From assembly GCA_028023455.1 (NCBI GenBank), contig JAQFVV010000056.1, forward strand, positions 60,001 through 124,000: a stretch of DNA of 64,000 nucleotides, read 5' to 3'. This DNA comes from Epiperipatus broadwayi (lineage: Eukaryota; Onychophora; Udeonychophora; Euonychophora; Peripatidae). The position numbers and the translations under genes were made by a program. The notes under the pieces are model-generated. The model searched no databases. It was not told where the DNA came from and saw nothing but the letters and a program-made list of their open reading frames with translations. Positions 24,901 to 38,395 of this stretch are shown here, piece by piece (position 1 is the first letter of the stretch; each line of letters begins with the position of its first letter).

Positions 24901-25410
24901 TAAATGTCTTATAAGATTGCATGTTCCATAGGCTACTTTATTTTATCTTTTATTAATCTTTTAAATAATTGTCTTTCAAGAAAAGTATATTTCGCATTTT
25001 TTTATAACACGAGGATATGTGCGAAATTAATAAGTGAACTATATAATATAGAAAAATGCATGACTACATATAAGCTTATAAATCCCTTTTTAATCATGCA
25101 TTCCCTTCCATTTTTTTATTTTAAAATAACTTATTTTATTGTATTTATTATGTAATTTATGACCTGTAAAAATTGAGGTCGAGAATGAGTGGACCATCTT
25201 AAAATTATTTAGAAATTGGTTAAGAGCCTTTACGTGCTTAGTTACCCCTTCTATATATTCATTTATGCTTTATATTGTGTGTTACTGGTGTATGCATATG
25301 GATTGTTGAGACCTGATTTGTTTCTCTAGGGATTTATGGCTCAGACCTTTCCCTCTCCTTCTCACGGTTTCCAGATAGAGTATGTGCTAGAAAGCCATAC
25401 CTGGAAATTT
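21966..25410. other. AT-rich sequence with a 12-bp perfect stem
   Basis: No gene recognised. At 24054-24065 ATCCGAATATCT pairs perfectly with AGATATTCGGAT at 24099-24110 (32-bp loop), with weaker pairing outward, possibly a very small MITE. The stretch 24400-24660 is less AT-rich but has no supported open frame. Confidence 0.45.
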
Positions 25411-25734
25411 TATGCCTAAGTCACCCAGCCACGGAGTTCATGGTACATGACAGACTTGAACTGTTTGTGACAAAACCTTTTACATGATCCATGGTGAGAC
25501 ACCATCCCGTCTGCTTTAATTTTGTTATTTATCATTACAAAGCCATGCGGTGTTAACATATTGCACTCCATTTATGCCAAAGTCACCCAGCCATGGAGTT
25601 CATGATACATGACAGACTTGAATTGTTTGTGACAAAGCCTTTTACATGGTCCATGGAGAGACACCATCCCTTCTGCTTTAATTTTGTTATTTATCATTAC
25701 AAAGCCATGCGGTGTTAACATATTGCACTCCATT
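25411..25734. repeat. Tandem duplication, 162-bp period
   Basis: TATGCC(T/A)AAGTCACCCAGCC starts at 25411 and 25573. The two 162-bp units differ at only about ten positions, ending in the same TTAACATATTGCACTCCATT. There is no open frame of note. The high identity suggests a fairly recent local duplication. Confidence 0.92.
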
Positions 25735-27235
25735 CTATACATTGATCCTCCATTGGTACTGCCAATCTCTTTTACTATCGAAGTTATATTTTATTCAATT
25801 GCCCACATCCATGCCTCTAGCTCAGCAAGCTTTCATCTGCACTATTCTTGAGTTCAATACAAGTTCTTTTCTCAAATATTAAATGTATAAATTGATTTAA
25901 GCAAATACTTATTATATTCATCATAGGCCTCTATATCTTGAAATCAGCATTTCTTTATGTAACTAATTTTGTTTAAGCACATTATTATGATATTATCTTG
26001 CATTAACCCGAGCTATAGAGAGTATAAATAAATTAACAAGTCATTAATGTAAATGTAAATGGCACTTAATTAAATTTATTCCAAATATATATTTTAATGA
26101 GTTGAGGGCACAGTCTGGCTTATACAGACAATGCTATCTTTATAATGTTTAATTAATAAACAATATTTAAATTTTAATCAGTTTGAATATATTTATTTTC
26201 CATGACCCACACCATTACTCTGGTCTATATCATATTTTATATATGTATTTTGTACCATCCATAGTTGTTAGTTAGTGAACCTAATGATGTATTTTAATAT
26301 AGTCTCTGCTTCTCCCTGAACACCAGTACTGGCAAAAAACTATGCTATTAGTAGCATCAGATGCATTATCATATAGGTGGCACTGTGGAGCATAAACTTT
26401 AGACACAAACTTAAGATTTCTAGAAGGCAACCTCTCATAGAGTGTTAAGTTTTGTGTCTGGGGTTTGAATTCTGCAGTGTGTTAATGAGATAGACGAATC
26501 TGATCGCTACAATATATATATATATATATCATTTAAATATCAAGTATTCAATTAATTTATAAACAAGAATGTATGTTTATATTTATGTGCATATATGATT
26601 TGGGATGCTAATTAATATTGCATCTTACAATTATTATGCTATTTCTAATTCCATGTTTATAAAATAAAAATTTAATCATATAAATTTTACAAATAAACAC
26701 TTTCACCACATTTTTAAAGATATGTATGCACAATCTGCAAAAAAAAGGCTTCTGCAAATCATGATAAAAATACTATATCCTCACATTTAATGTATCACAT
26801 TATAAAATAATCCCATTTCCTTATAAGAATTATGCTAATATTTATTCCTTGGCATGCAAACTTAATTAATTACAATATTACTATAAAATAGATTTATTAA
26901 TTTACTAAATTCTTGATTAAAACAAATGCCTTTTATATTAGTATTTATTTCAAAACTGTCATATTTCCAACAATCCCAATCTCCTTCATATTCAGTTACA
27001 TCATTTTACAGTCTCTAACAACATTATTTTTTTGTTTCCTGTAAAAGCATAGCTAGATTATTCTTAATGATAACATTTCAGGTACCTATTTCAAAAACTT
27101 TTTTAACAAATGTAATAACTTTTAATTATGCTTGAGATATGAGAACTGAAATGTCAAATTTTGAAAAACTGTATGTTAGTTTGGAGTGCATGTACCTTTC
27201 TCTTTTGCTTTGAATATTATTGACATTAATTCTCC
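25735..27235. other. AT-rich sequence, nothing recognised
   Basis: No coding feature. At 26455-26525 a GGGTTTGAATTCTGC sequence (similar to a tRNA B box) precedes CGCTACAATATATATATATA; see the finding on (AT)n-terminated repeats. Confidence 0.45.
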
Positions 27236-27843
<608 letters not shown>

Positions 27844-29865
27844 CATTAATTTATTTACCGTACAAAATTACAGCATAAAGCCAATTACAGTATTGCACCA
27901 TAAGAAATATATAAATACATAAATAAGTTTAAATGACAAATTATTAATATAATTATGTGCTATATTTCAATAAAAGATAATTAACACATTTAAAAATCTA
28001 AAGTAAAATTAAATATCAGCATATAAACAATTATTATTAAGACATTAATAGTAACAAATAAATAAAAGGGATAAATATAAAGCACATAAAATAAAAAAAA
28101 CAAAAAACAATTTAATATATATATAAACAAAAACAAGTTAAACCAATCAAATCTGACATTTAAATTTAATAGCATTACAAAATTGATTATAATCTAAATT
28201 GAAGTAATTAATATTGCTACAAATCTGATTATATAAAGATGGTAGCCTAAACAAAGGAAAAAATCTAAGAACATTGGAATGACAAGTTTTAATGTAACAA
28301 ACAGAAGCAGACCGAGTATCATGCACATGAGATCTAATTATAACAGTAGAAATTGTATTAGATAAAAGAACTATTTTATTAACAAGTTTATAAAGATATT
28401 TAATATCTCTATATTGTCTTCTAGAAGAAAGATGAACAGTTTTATTTCCCAAAAAAACATATTTAGAAAACTTATTATACACTGATTGTAATAAATTACA
28501 TTCCTGTTTAGAGTTAGGATACCAAATGACTGAACAATATTCAATGATGGGAAGAACCAATGATAAAAATAATTTAAATTTTGTATCACCATTGAAATGA
28601 TAACCAAACCTTAGAATAGTACCTATAATTTTTAAAGCCTTACCAATAATCATTTCCAAATGAGGAAGAAAGGATCCATTATTAGAAAATATAACTCCCA
28701 AATCTTTTTGGGATTCAACAGAAATAATTTTATGAGAATTAATAAAATAAGAAAAATGCAAAACTTCAGATTTTTTAGAATACGAGACTAAGGAACATTT
28801 ACTGAAATTAACAGTCATATTATTTAGATCACACCAAGCACTAAAATTATCTATATCATTTTGAAGAAGAGTGCAATCAAACACAGATGTGATTCTTCTA
28901 AAGATTTTACAGTCATCTGCATAGCACAAAAGATAAGAAGATTTTAAGCAATCCTTAAGGTCATTCATATAAATGTTAAAAAGCATAGGTGCTAAAATAC
29001 TACCCTGAGGAACCCCCAAATTACATTTAAAATTAGATGAAATAGTATTATTAAATTTAATGTATGCAGTACGACCATGAAGAAAGGATTGAAACCAATA
29101 AACAAGCTTAGTAGAAAAACCCATTTGATATAATTTGTGAAGAAGAATACTGTGGTCTACTTTATCAAAAGCTCTTGATAAATCAAAATAAACAACATCA
29201 AGTCTCTGCTGGTCTTCAATTGCATGAGCTATATGATCATAAATTGTTAACAAATTAGTTTCTACAGATCTATTAGGTATAAAACCATGCTGTGAAGAAG
29301 AAATGAGTTTACTAACATCTAAAATAATTTTATTATAAACACACCTCTCAAAAATTCTAGCAATAGTATGTAAAACAGAAATAGGTCTATAGTTATTAAT
29401 ACAATCACGTGACCCATTCCTAAAAATTGGGACCATTTTGGCACACTTAAGCACATTACGAAAAACACAAGAGTTAAGTGATAAATTAAAAATAAATGCA
29501 AGAGGTACTGCAATAAATTCAGCTAGCCCTTTGTAAATAAATGAAGGAATATTATCATTTCCCAAACTAGAATGAATTTTAAGTCACTTAATAGCCATAA
29601 CAACATCATCCTTAGAAATATGGTCAATCATACAATGAACAGTTGAAGAATTACAAAATAATGCAATATTTGAAGATATTGTATCATGTGATGAATATAC
29701 ATCAGCAAAATGTTTTGAAAAGTCATTTGCACTTAAAGTGAAACCATGAGTAGCTTGAACCCTTTCCTTACCCAAACCAGACTTATTAATGAAATCCGAA
29801 AATTCTTTAGGGTTAAAAGAAATATTAACCTCAATTTTTCCAATATAATTCTGCAAATCTCTTTT
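27844..29865 (-). mobile_element. Jockey-like LINE, 5'-truncated
   Basis: A non-LTR retrotransposon of about 2.0 kb on the minus strand: 5' end near 29865 at an (AAT)n tract, ORF2 remnant 28147-29856, 3' untranslated region of about 300 bp ending at 27844, then the microsatellite. The endonuclease and any ORF1 are absent, the usual outcome of incomplete target-primed reverse transcription. Clade placement (Jockey/CR1-like) is by the look of the RT and the ADD-CKIF and DLGVIF blocks; a phylogeny could change it. Confidence 0.88.
28147..29856 (-). pseudogene. LINE ORF2 reverse transcriptase, one in-frame stop
   Basis: This copies element RNA into DNA at the target nick. The 472-codon part (28147-29565) contains the RT motifs in order: NNYRPISVL (residues 57-65), FDLSRAFDKVD (127-137), GVPQGSILAP (184-193) and the catalytic YADD (215-218), followed by thumb and C-terminal regions with DLGVIF. 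Upstream, 29584-29856 is the same frame (ending HISKDDVVMAIK), separated only by a TGA at 29584-29586. The ATG at 29565 is therefore an internal Met. The catalytic residues are intact and decay is slight, so this is one of the younger insertions here. The lack of an endonuclease and the stop make it inactive. Confidence 0.9.
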
Positions 29866-29867
29866 AT

Positions 29868-29931
<64 letters not shown>

Positions 29932-29943
29932 TCATCATCATCA

Positions 29944-29977
<34 letters not shown>

Positions 29978-30006
29978 CATTATTATTATTATTATTATTA
30001 TTATTA
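29866..30006. repeat. Palindromic microsatellite (AAT)n-(ATC)n-(ATT)n
   Basis: About 21 AAT units (29866-29929), then about 5 ATC units (29930-29946), then about 20 ATT units with one ATC interruption (29947-30006). The AAT and ATT halves are complementary, so about 60 bp on each side can pair around a short loop. It separates the 5' end of the Jockey-like LINE from the 3' end of the next LINE. Confidence 0.95.
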
Positions 30007-30263
30007 CATTTCAATAAAGGCTTTATTGATCTCAATGGTTTACAAAAGTTTACATCTAGAAAATTTCAAATTTTACATACAATGAGTATTATTAGGGTAA
30101 ACATATATATAAAGGAAATTTAATGGTTACACTTTGTGGTTAATGGACTATTACAATATGAAGGATAAAAAAACAAAAATAATTAGAGTTCTAAAGTTTT
30201 ATGAGCTTAGTTTTGTGGGCATGTATTTTTGAATATTAGTTGTATGATAGTTTTTTGCAGCAT

Positions 30264-32451
<2,188 letters not shown>

Positions 32452-33405
32452 AGCTTTCAAAAAAGCATTTTATTGATTCTATAAAAGGTTACATCAAAAG
32501 TGTTTTACATAATTTTGGTATATACATTGATTTATTGTTACAAAAGAATATCTGAGAGTTATAATTCAATTTACGGCTTAATGAGTTGTTTGAATTTTTT
32601 GAATGAATCCTTAAAAATAATTGATAATTGGTGTACAAGTTGCTTTTTTGATTATCTTTTTGCAGATTATAGCTTTTATGCATATAATTAAATGTCTGAG
32701 AAGCTATTGAAAAAGTTTTTCTCTAGTAGTTTTCATCAGATCCTTAGTGTTGTTTTATAGCATTGATTGTTCTTTTAGAAGTGACCATGTTGCAGCATAT
32801 AAATGGGGGTTTGTTATGATTTTATCTTATTTTCTTGTGTTAATTTGTTGTGAAAGGTAGCTGGATGCTGCCTGGTGTTATTTCCTATTATAAAAGTGCA
32901 CCGTGTACACCAAAATGCATATAGTATAAAAGTAGCTACTCTAATGTTTGTTATTGATTTTGTTTTGTATGCAGTCATTATATTTTCAATTGACATGTTC
33001 AGTTTTCTGTATGTGTCAAAAATTATTTTTCTTATGTGTTCAAGTGCTGTGCATTGGTATAGCATGTGTTGTAGGGTTTCTTCTGATCGATGGCATAGTC
33101 TGCAAAAAGGATCTATTGTAAAGTACATTCTCTTACGATGCAGAAAATAGGTTGTGGGCATGGCAATGAGATTAAATTTTAAAATAAAGTCAAAAAATTT
33201 TGGTTCCAGAGCTCATTTTATATATTCTTTTAGTAATCTTTCGTTGTTTATCCCTAACATTGGTGTTACATCATTAATGTTATTTGTTTCATTTGTGAGA
33301 ACATAGATATTCCAATATGAATATTTGTTGTAAATTGTTCAGGTATGTTTGCTGTTGTTTTAAATTCATAAATAATTGTTGATATGTATGTGAGTTGATA
33401 TGTAT
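32452..33405 (-). mobile_element. Tx1/L1-like LINE, 5'-truncated, copy B
   Basis: A shorter copy of the same family as copy A, same orientation. Only the last roughly 950 bp remain. The 3' end (TTTCAAAAAAGCATTTTATT) aligns with that of copy A, and the C-terminal protein sequence is clearly related. The 5' truncation point again falls at a trinucleotide microsatellite (33411-33553). Confidence 0.85.
32814..33161 (-). pseudogene. C-terminal LINE ORF2 fragment, copy B
   Basis: The 115-codon frame carries the knuckle C20-x2-C23-x8-H32-x4-C37 and the block LYAFWCTRCTFIIGNNTRQH, paralleling LYMYWCTRCTFLIGNSTRQL in copy A. The Met start is internal; related sequence continues upstream to about 33400 in shifted frames. 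It has no RT domain, so no activity. Confidence 0.82.
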
Positions 33406-33410
33406 GATTG

Positions 33411-33428
33411 AGTTGTTGTTGTTGTTGC

Positions 33429-33468
<40 letters not shown>

Positions 33469-33553
33469 GTTGTTGTTATTATTATTATTATTATTATTGT
33501 TGTTGTTGTTGTTGTTATTATTATTATTGTTGTTGTTGTTGTTGTTGTTGTTG
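33411..33553. repeat. Compound (GTT)n/(ATT)n microsatellite
   Basis: Alternating blocks of GTT and ATT units. The poly-Cys/Tyr frame at 33408-33605 is an artefact of this tract. It marks the upstream end of the LINE array. Confidence 0.95.
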
Positions 33554-33776
33554 GAATAATCTTTTAATTCTGTTACTCTTTAATTCTGCTTATTACATTC
33601 AATAAAACATTTTTAATTAAATAAAATTTGAGAACGAAAAATATCTCAACTATGAAGACTTTGTCAAAATAGTATATCAATCAGAGCAAATATTAAATTT
33701 ATACATTTCAAGTGTTTTTTTTATTATCTTCTTTATTTTGACAATACTATTTGCTTAAAAAAAATTTCACTGAACA

Positions 33777-34102
33777 AAGTAAATATAATTATTAATTTTC
33801 TCTCCTTTTTTCTTTTTTAAGTAAAATAACTTTTTTAATATACATATTTGCAATAAATAATTAAAAAATAATCAAGTGTAATTTCAAAGTAAAAATTAAT
33901 TCACAATGAGGCCTTGGTATTTATAGTATTACCATTCCTAAGTAAATATAATTATTAATTTTCTCTCCTTTTTTCTTTTTTAGGTAAAATAAAAATTTTA
34001 ATATACATATTTGCAATAAATAATTAACAAATAATGAAGTATAATTTCAAAGTAAAAATTAATTCCGTAAGATCTTGGTATTCATAGTATCACCATCCTC
34101 AG
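33777..34102. repeat. Tandem duplication, 163-bp period
   Basis: AAGTAAATATAATTATTAAT begins at 33777 and at 33940. The units share TTTTCTCTCCTTTTTTC, TTTAATATACATATTTGCAA and TTTCAAAGTAAAAATTAATT in order, about 90% identical. Non-coding. Confidence 0.88.
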
Positions 34103-34149
34103 ATTCATTCTACCACTATTAAAAAAGGTATATAATAAATAAATTAGTA

Positions 34150-35110
34150 CACCTGGGTCTCTTTTTACGTGGATTTATTTAACGTGATTTTGAAGTTACA
34201 CGATTCACGTTTCTTCGGAAGTCGAACTCCAATAATGCGCTATTACTTTAAATAATAAATTTCATGCACTTATGTCATATTAAAAGTAATAGCACATTAT
34301 TGGAATTCGACTTTCATCTTAGTAATTTCAATATTTTCAGTGCTTTATAATAGTAAGATTTTATGCAATAATGAAATTAAAATCATGATTTCCACATTTT
34401 ATGTATACACACATTAAATTTTACAAGGTTATAATGTAAATTTGTTCAAACATTGTGCGTGTTAATTTTGCATTTTAAATCACATTCTGTTTTTGCTTAA
34501 AAAAGAACGTAATCAATTATTAATCATTTAGTGTCCACAAGTTTATTTTTAAAAGGTGAGTAATAGCAGTGGGCACAATTAAAACTAAAAATTAAAAAAT
34601 TAAAGACAAAAATAAAAATTTAATTTTTAGTTGTTAGATTAATTACTAATTACGTTGTCACCAGAAAACCATTAACACAACATGAGAGTGACGTTGGTGC
34701 TAGTTGTATTTCCTTTTGTGAAGAATCTGATTTTTTACCAGTTTGCAAATGAACCTGTTTAACGGCAAATAGCGATAATAATTAAAACGTGTATAAAAAA
34801 TGTAAATTACTGTAAATTATGCATAAAAATATATTGTTTTGAATAAAATAAAATATAGTTAAAAAAAAGTTTGTCTTGTATCAATTTTTTTCAAATTTGA
34901 AAATTTTTATTAGTCATATTTTATTTCCTTATTTTTTTTGCGTGCGAATTTTAAAATAATTTTACATTGGTGCTTTGTTTTTATGCGATCTTGGAAAAAT
35001 CACAGTCTGTATCCCCACTTTTTCAAGGTAAGTTACATCTATTTTTGCGTGATTTCGTTTGCGCATGTTTTCTAAGGAACCTATCTATCACATAAAACGA
35101 GACCCAGGTG
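34150..35110 (+). mobile_element. Pogo/Tigger-like non-autonomous element (961 bp)
   Basis: Inverted ends CACCTGGGTCTCTTTTTACG and (reverse complement of the right end) CACCTGGGTCTCGTTTTATG, each followed outward by TA (34148-34149 and 35111-35112). This is the pogo/Tc1 target, and the terminus looks like Tigger-type ends. It shares ends and internal sequence with the copy at 15075-15936. Only a short transposase tail can be read (RKPLTQHE and SFCEESDFLPV near 34665-34750), so the catalytic part is deleted. A perfect-looking inner hairpin pairs 34221-34250 with 34283-34311 (GTCGAACTCCAATAATG against CATTATTGGAATTCGAC). Confidence 0.78.
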
Positions 35111-35112
35111 TA

Positions 35113-35638
35113 TATATATGCATTTATTTAGATATTATGTATATCACATTTTATTATTCTCAATTTTCATCATATCTATGCAAAAAGTATATCAAACATA
35201 ATTGTAAAAGAGCTATTACAGAGTAAAAGAGCTATTACAGATTATTAGAAAAACTTGCTTTAGTCTCAGGATTTTTAATTAATAATTGATAATTTCCTAA
35301 CAACATTAAACATAAACATATCTTAGATGTGTTTACATAGATGCAATCCTTTAAAATATAATAAACAATATATCTTTTTTTTCTAAATATATATATATAT
35401 ATATTTGATGTATTATAATTGAAGCTTATCAATAAAACATAAGATATTTCTTCTATATACATTTGTACACAAAAAAATTTAATACAAAATATAGATTATG
35501 TTTAATATTGCTATATGTTAAAACATTTTAATTATATATTTATAAACTTAATGTTTTATTACATATATTATTCATTTAATATATAAATGTAATTATTTCA
35601 ATTGTCATGGATATAGTGACTTGACTATTTTGTAATGT
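35113..35638. other. AT-rich sequence, nothing recognised
   Basis: The 75-codon minus-strand frame at 35235-35462 is of low-complexity composition and unsupported. Confidence 0.45.
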
Positions 35639-35866
35639 CATCATCATCATCATCAGCCATTATCAATATACTGCAGGATGAGGGTTTCTCCAAGTTCAAT
35701 CCATCTTTCCAGTCTTTAGCTTCCCTTCTCCAAAACACCCCTGCACACTTTCTTATTTCATCCATCCATCTCAAATGTGGTCTCTTTCTGGATCTGTTAC
35801 AATTTCTTGGAATCCAGTTTTTTCTCCATCTATTATCATATCTTCTAGCAATATGTCCAGTCTTTT
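35639..35866 (-). mobile_element. RTE-type LINE 3' end with (GAT)n tail
   Basis: On the minus strand a frame reads GHIARRYDNRWRKNWIPRNC and then RKRPHLRWMDEIRKCAG and EAKDWKDGL, the standard C-terminal tail of RTE-like ORF2 (the GHVARM...GRPxxRWxDDIR pattern). It is followed at once by (GAT)5, on the plus strand ATC at 35639-35655, the short microsatellite tail usual for RTE. Only about 230 bp remain, a heavily 5'-truncated copy. The protein frame is open across the fragment. Confidence 0.85.
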
Positions 35867-35872
35867 AATAAT

Positions 35873-38395
35873 GTACTAAAAATTATTTTAACTAAAAACT
35901 ATAGTAACACAGTGATTCTATTGACAAAATAAGGAATATAATAAAACTCATTAGAAATGTCTAAGTTCAATGTCCCTATATTTTAATTAACGTGATATAG
36001 TGATAAAAAACCTCATCATTAAAAGAGAAAACATGCAGTTGTCATTATGATTTGGATTCAAATCTAGACCAGGTAAAACTTAAAACATTTTTCAAGTTAC
36101 TATCAAAATTATTTTTCTTTTAGACACGAACACATGATCATCCAAGCTATCTATCCAATAATGATCAGAAATGAATATGTTGTAATTTTTAGCAAGTGGT
36201 AAAATAAAGATTTAAAAAAATGCTGAAACTTTTATTAACCTAGCAATTAATTCTTCTTCACTAATCAATTCTATGAGAGACTATGGGCATTTGATTAGAA
36301 GTGGAATATGTAAAACCTCTTTTACCTATACTTATATCATATATAAAAAATAATTTTAAGAAAAACTCCTGTAATATGATAATAAAGTTTGACAAACATT
36401 GTATCAAAAATAAGTTCTCAGTGTGGAGTTACGTTTATAATATTAATTTTAAAAAAACTCATCCGTGAAGATCATTAATAAATGCACATATTTTTAAATA
36501 AAAGTAATGAAAAAAAATTTTTTTATAAGCAAAATTGATGAGATTTATAGGAATTAATAATATGTTTTAAATTAAAAAGCAAAAATAGAAAGCAAATCAG
36601 AATCTAGCATCTATATAAATATAATTAGAATTTAAAAACGTATTACATTACTTACTATCTTATACTTTATTAAGTAATAAAAGAAATTATTATTTTTAAA
36701 TTAAAATTTCTTAATATTATTTTTTAATGCAATTTAAAACTGGGGGGAAAAAAGTCATTTTCCGTCTTCATTTTATCTTTTTTATTTTATAAAAAACAAA
36801 ATAATTATTTCTACAGAACATTTTTTTCTTTAATTTTTCAAAATAATTTCAAATATGAATCTGAAAATAATTAAATTTAATAGTTTTAATTCATTCAGGA
36901 TTGTGTGTGTGCGTGTGTTTAGATTTTATTTAGTAATTTTTATGGAATTATATATACCTTGAGTAAAAAAATGTTTTTTTTTTTTATATTTATGGGAAAA
37001 AATATAATAAAACACTGCTATCAAAGGCTTGATTTATACTTTCTATTAAGGGGAACCACAACGGTTAATGTTAATAATATAATTAAATCTGGATTACGCA
37101 TTGAACTATAACAAAGACTGTTTCGATCAACTTTAGGTGAGGGAACAGGTAAATATCACATTGAGAGGGTGAAACCGAAGTTAGGCTACAGACCTCTTGG
37201 GAAGAAATGACAATGCATGGATAACTGAATTATTGATTGGCATTTCAATAGATTGCAAATATCTAGAAATATATCACATATGAGATGAATAGATGAGATA
37301 AAAATATTTGCTGAAGTGGTGGATTGAAGAAACTGAATTAAACTTAAAGACTTCCATTCAGTAATCTATAGATAATTACTAAAACAGTTGATGATGAATG
37401 ATTTAATTAAGGTTCGAAAATCAATAAGATATTTTGACAACAGTCCATTCTAACATCAAGCACACATGAACAGTAAAAAAATCTTATTTATTATATTTAT
37501 ATTAAGGTTAAATACTGTCTAATGCTATGCTAGTAATTATAAATAAAATAAAAATCCATACCTTACTAGTCAAAAAAACAAAATTTTACTAAAATTCTTC
37601 CACAACCATGATTTCATTTATTAATAAATATACTTTTTCAAGTGAAATTCAATAAAACATACAACATATATATATATATACAAAATAAACTAGCCTTCCC
37701 ATCATTTATTTCAAAACCAACTTTCTTTATTATCAAAGGATGCATGCCTTCATGAGATTAGTGGTCTCAATTTTTAAAAAAAAATATTATCAAAATAATT
37801 TTGAAAATAATAATTGTATTCAGAGGAGTCAATTTGCTTCTGACTATATTGAGTTAGGATAAAATTGTGAATTTATTGGAAATATTATATTTAATGAAAA
37901 AATATATAAATCTGTTAATAATAAAGATTTAATTAATAGTGAGAATAGAGTTCATTTCTTTACCATATATGCTATCACTTTGTAAATTGATTTACTAAGA
38001 ATACTTTTCATTGGGTGATATGAAAGTGGCCTAAAAGAAAGGCTCAAATTTAAATTCATTATTAAAGTTCCAAAAAGTCAAATGTATTCTTGGAGTAGTT
38101 TATAAGATTCCTTGGAGTTGTCATAAAATTTATATAAATAAAAGTAAATTAAGTCTTAATGACAGAGTTAAAGTTCAGAAGAGTAGAGTTAAAAATGCAT
38201 AATGTAACTCAGATTTGTATATATTCATGAATTCAATATAGCTCACAATGTAGTGTGTGTAAATTATAGATATAAAACTTAAAAGAAAATGTAAAAAAAA
38301 AAACACACAGATAAAATTTGAATATATAATCATTTAAAATAAAAACTGGAATAACTGAAATATTGATTAACTAATAATATATCTTGATATTTTTT
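35873..38395. other. AT-rich sequence, nothing recognised
   Basis: No recognisable gene. A less AT-rich piece at about 37050-37220 (CACATTGAGAGGGTGAAACC) has no open frame and I could not place it. Confidence 0.45.
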
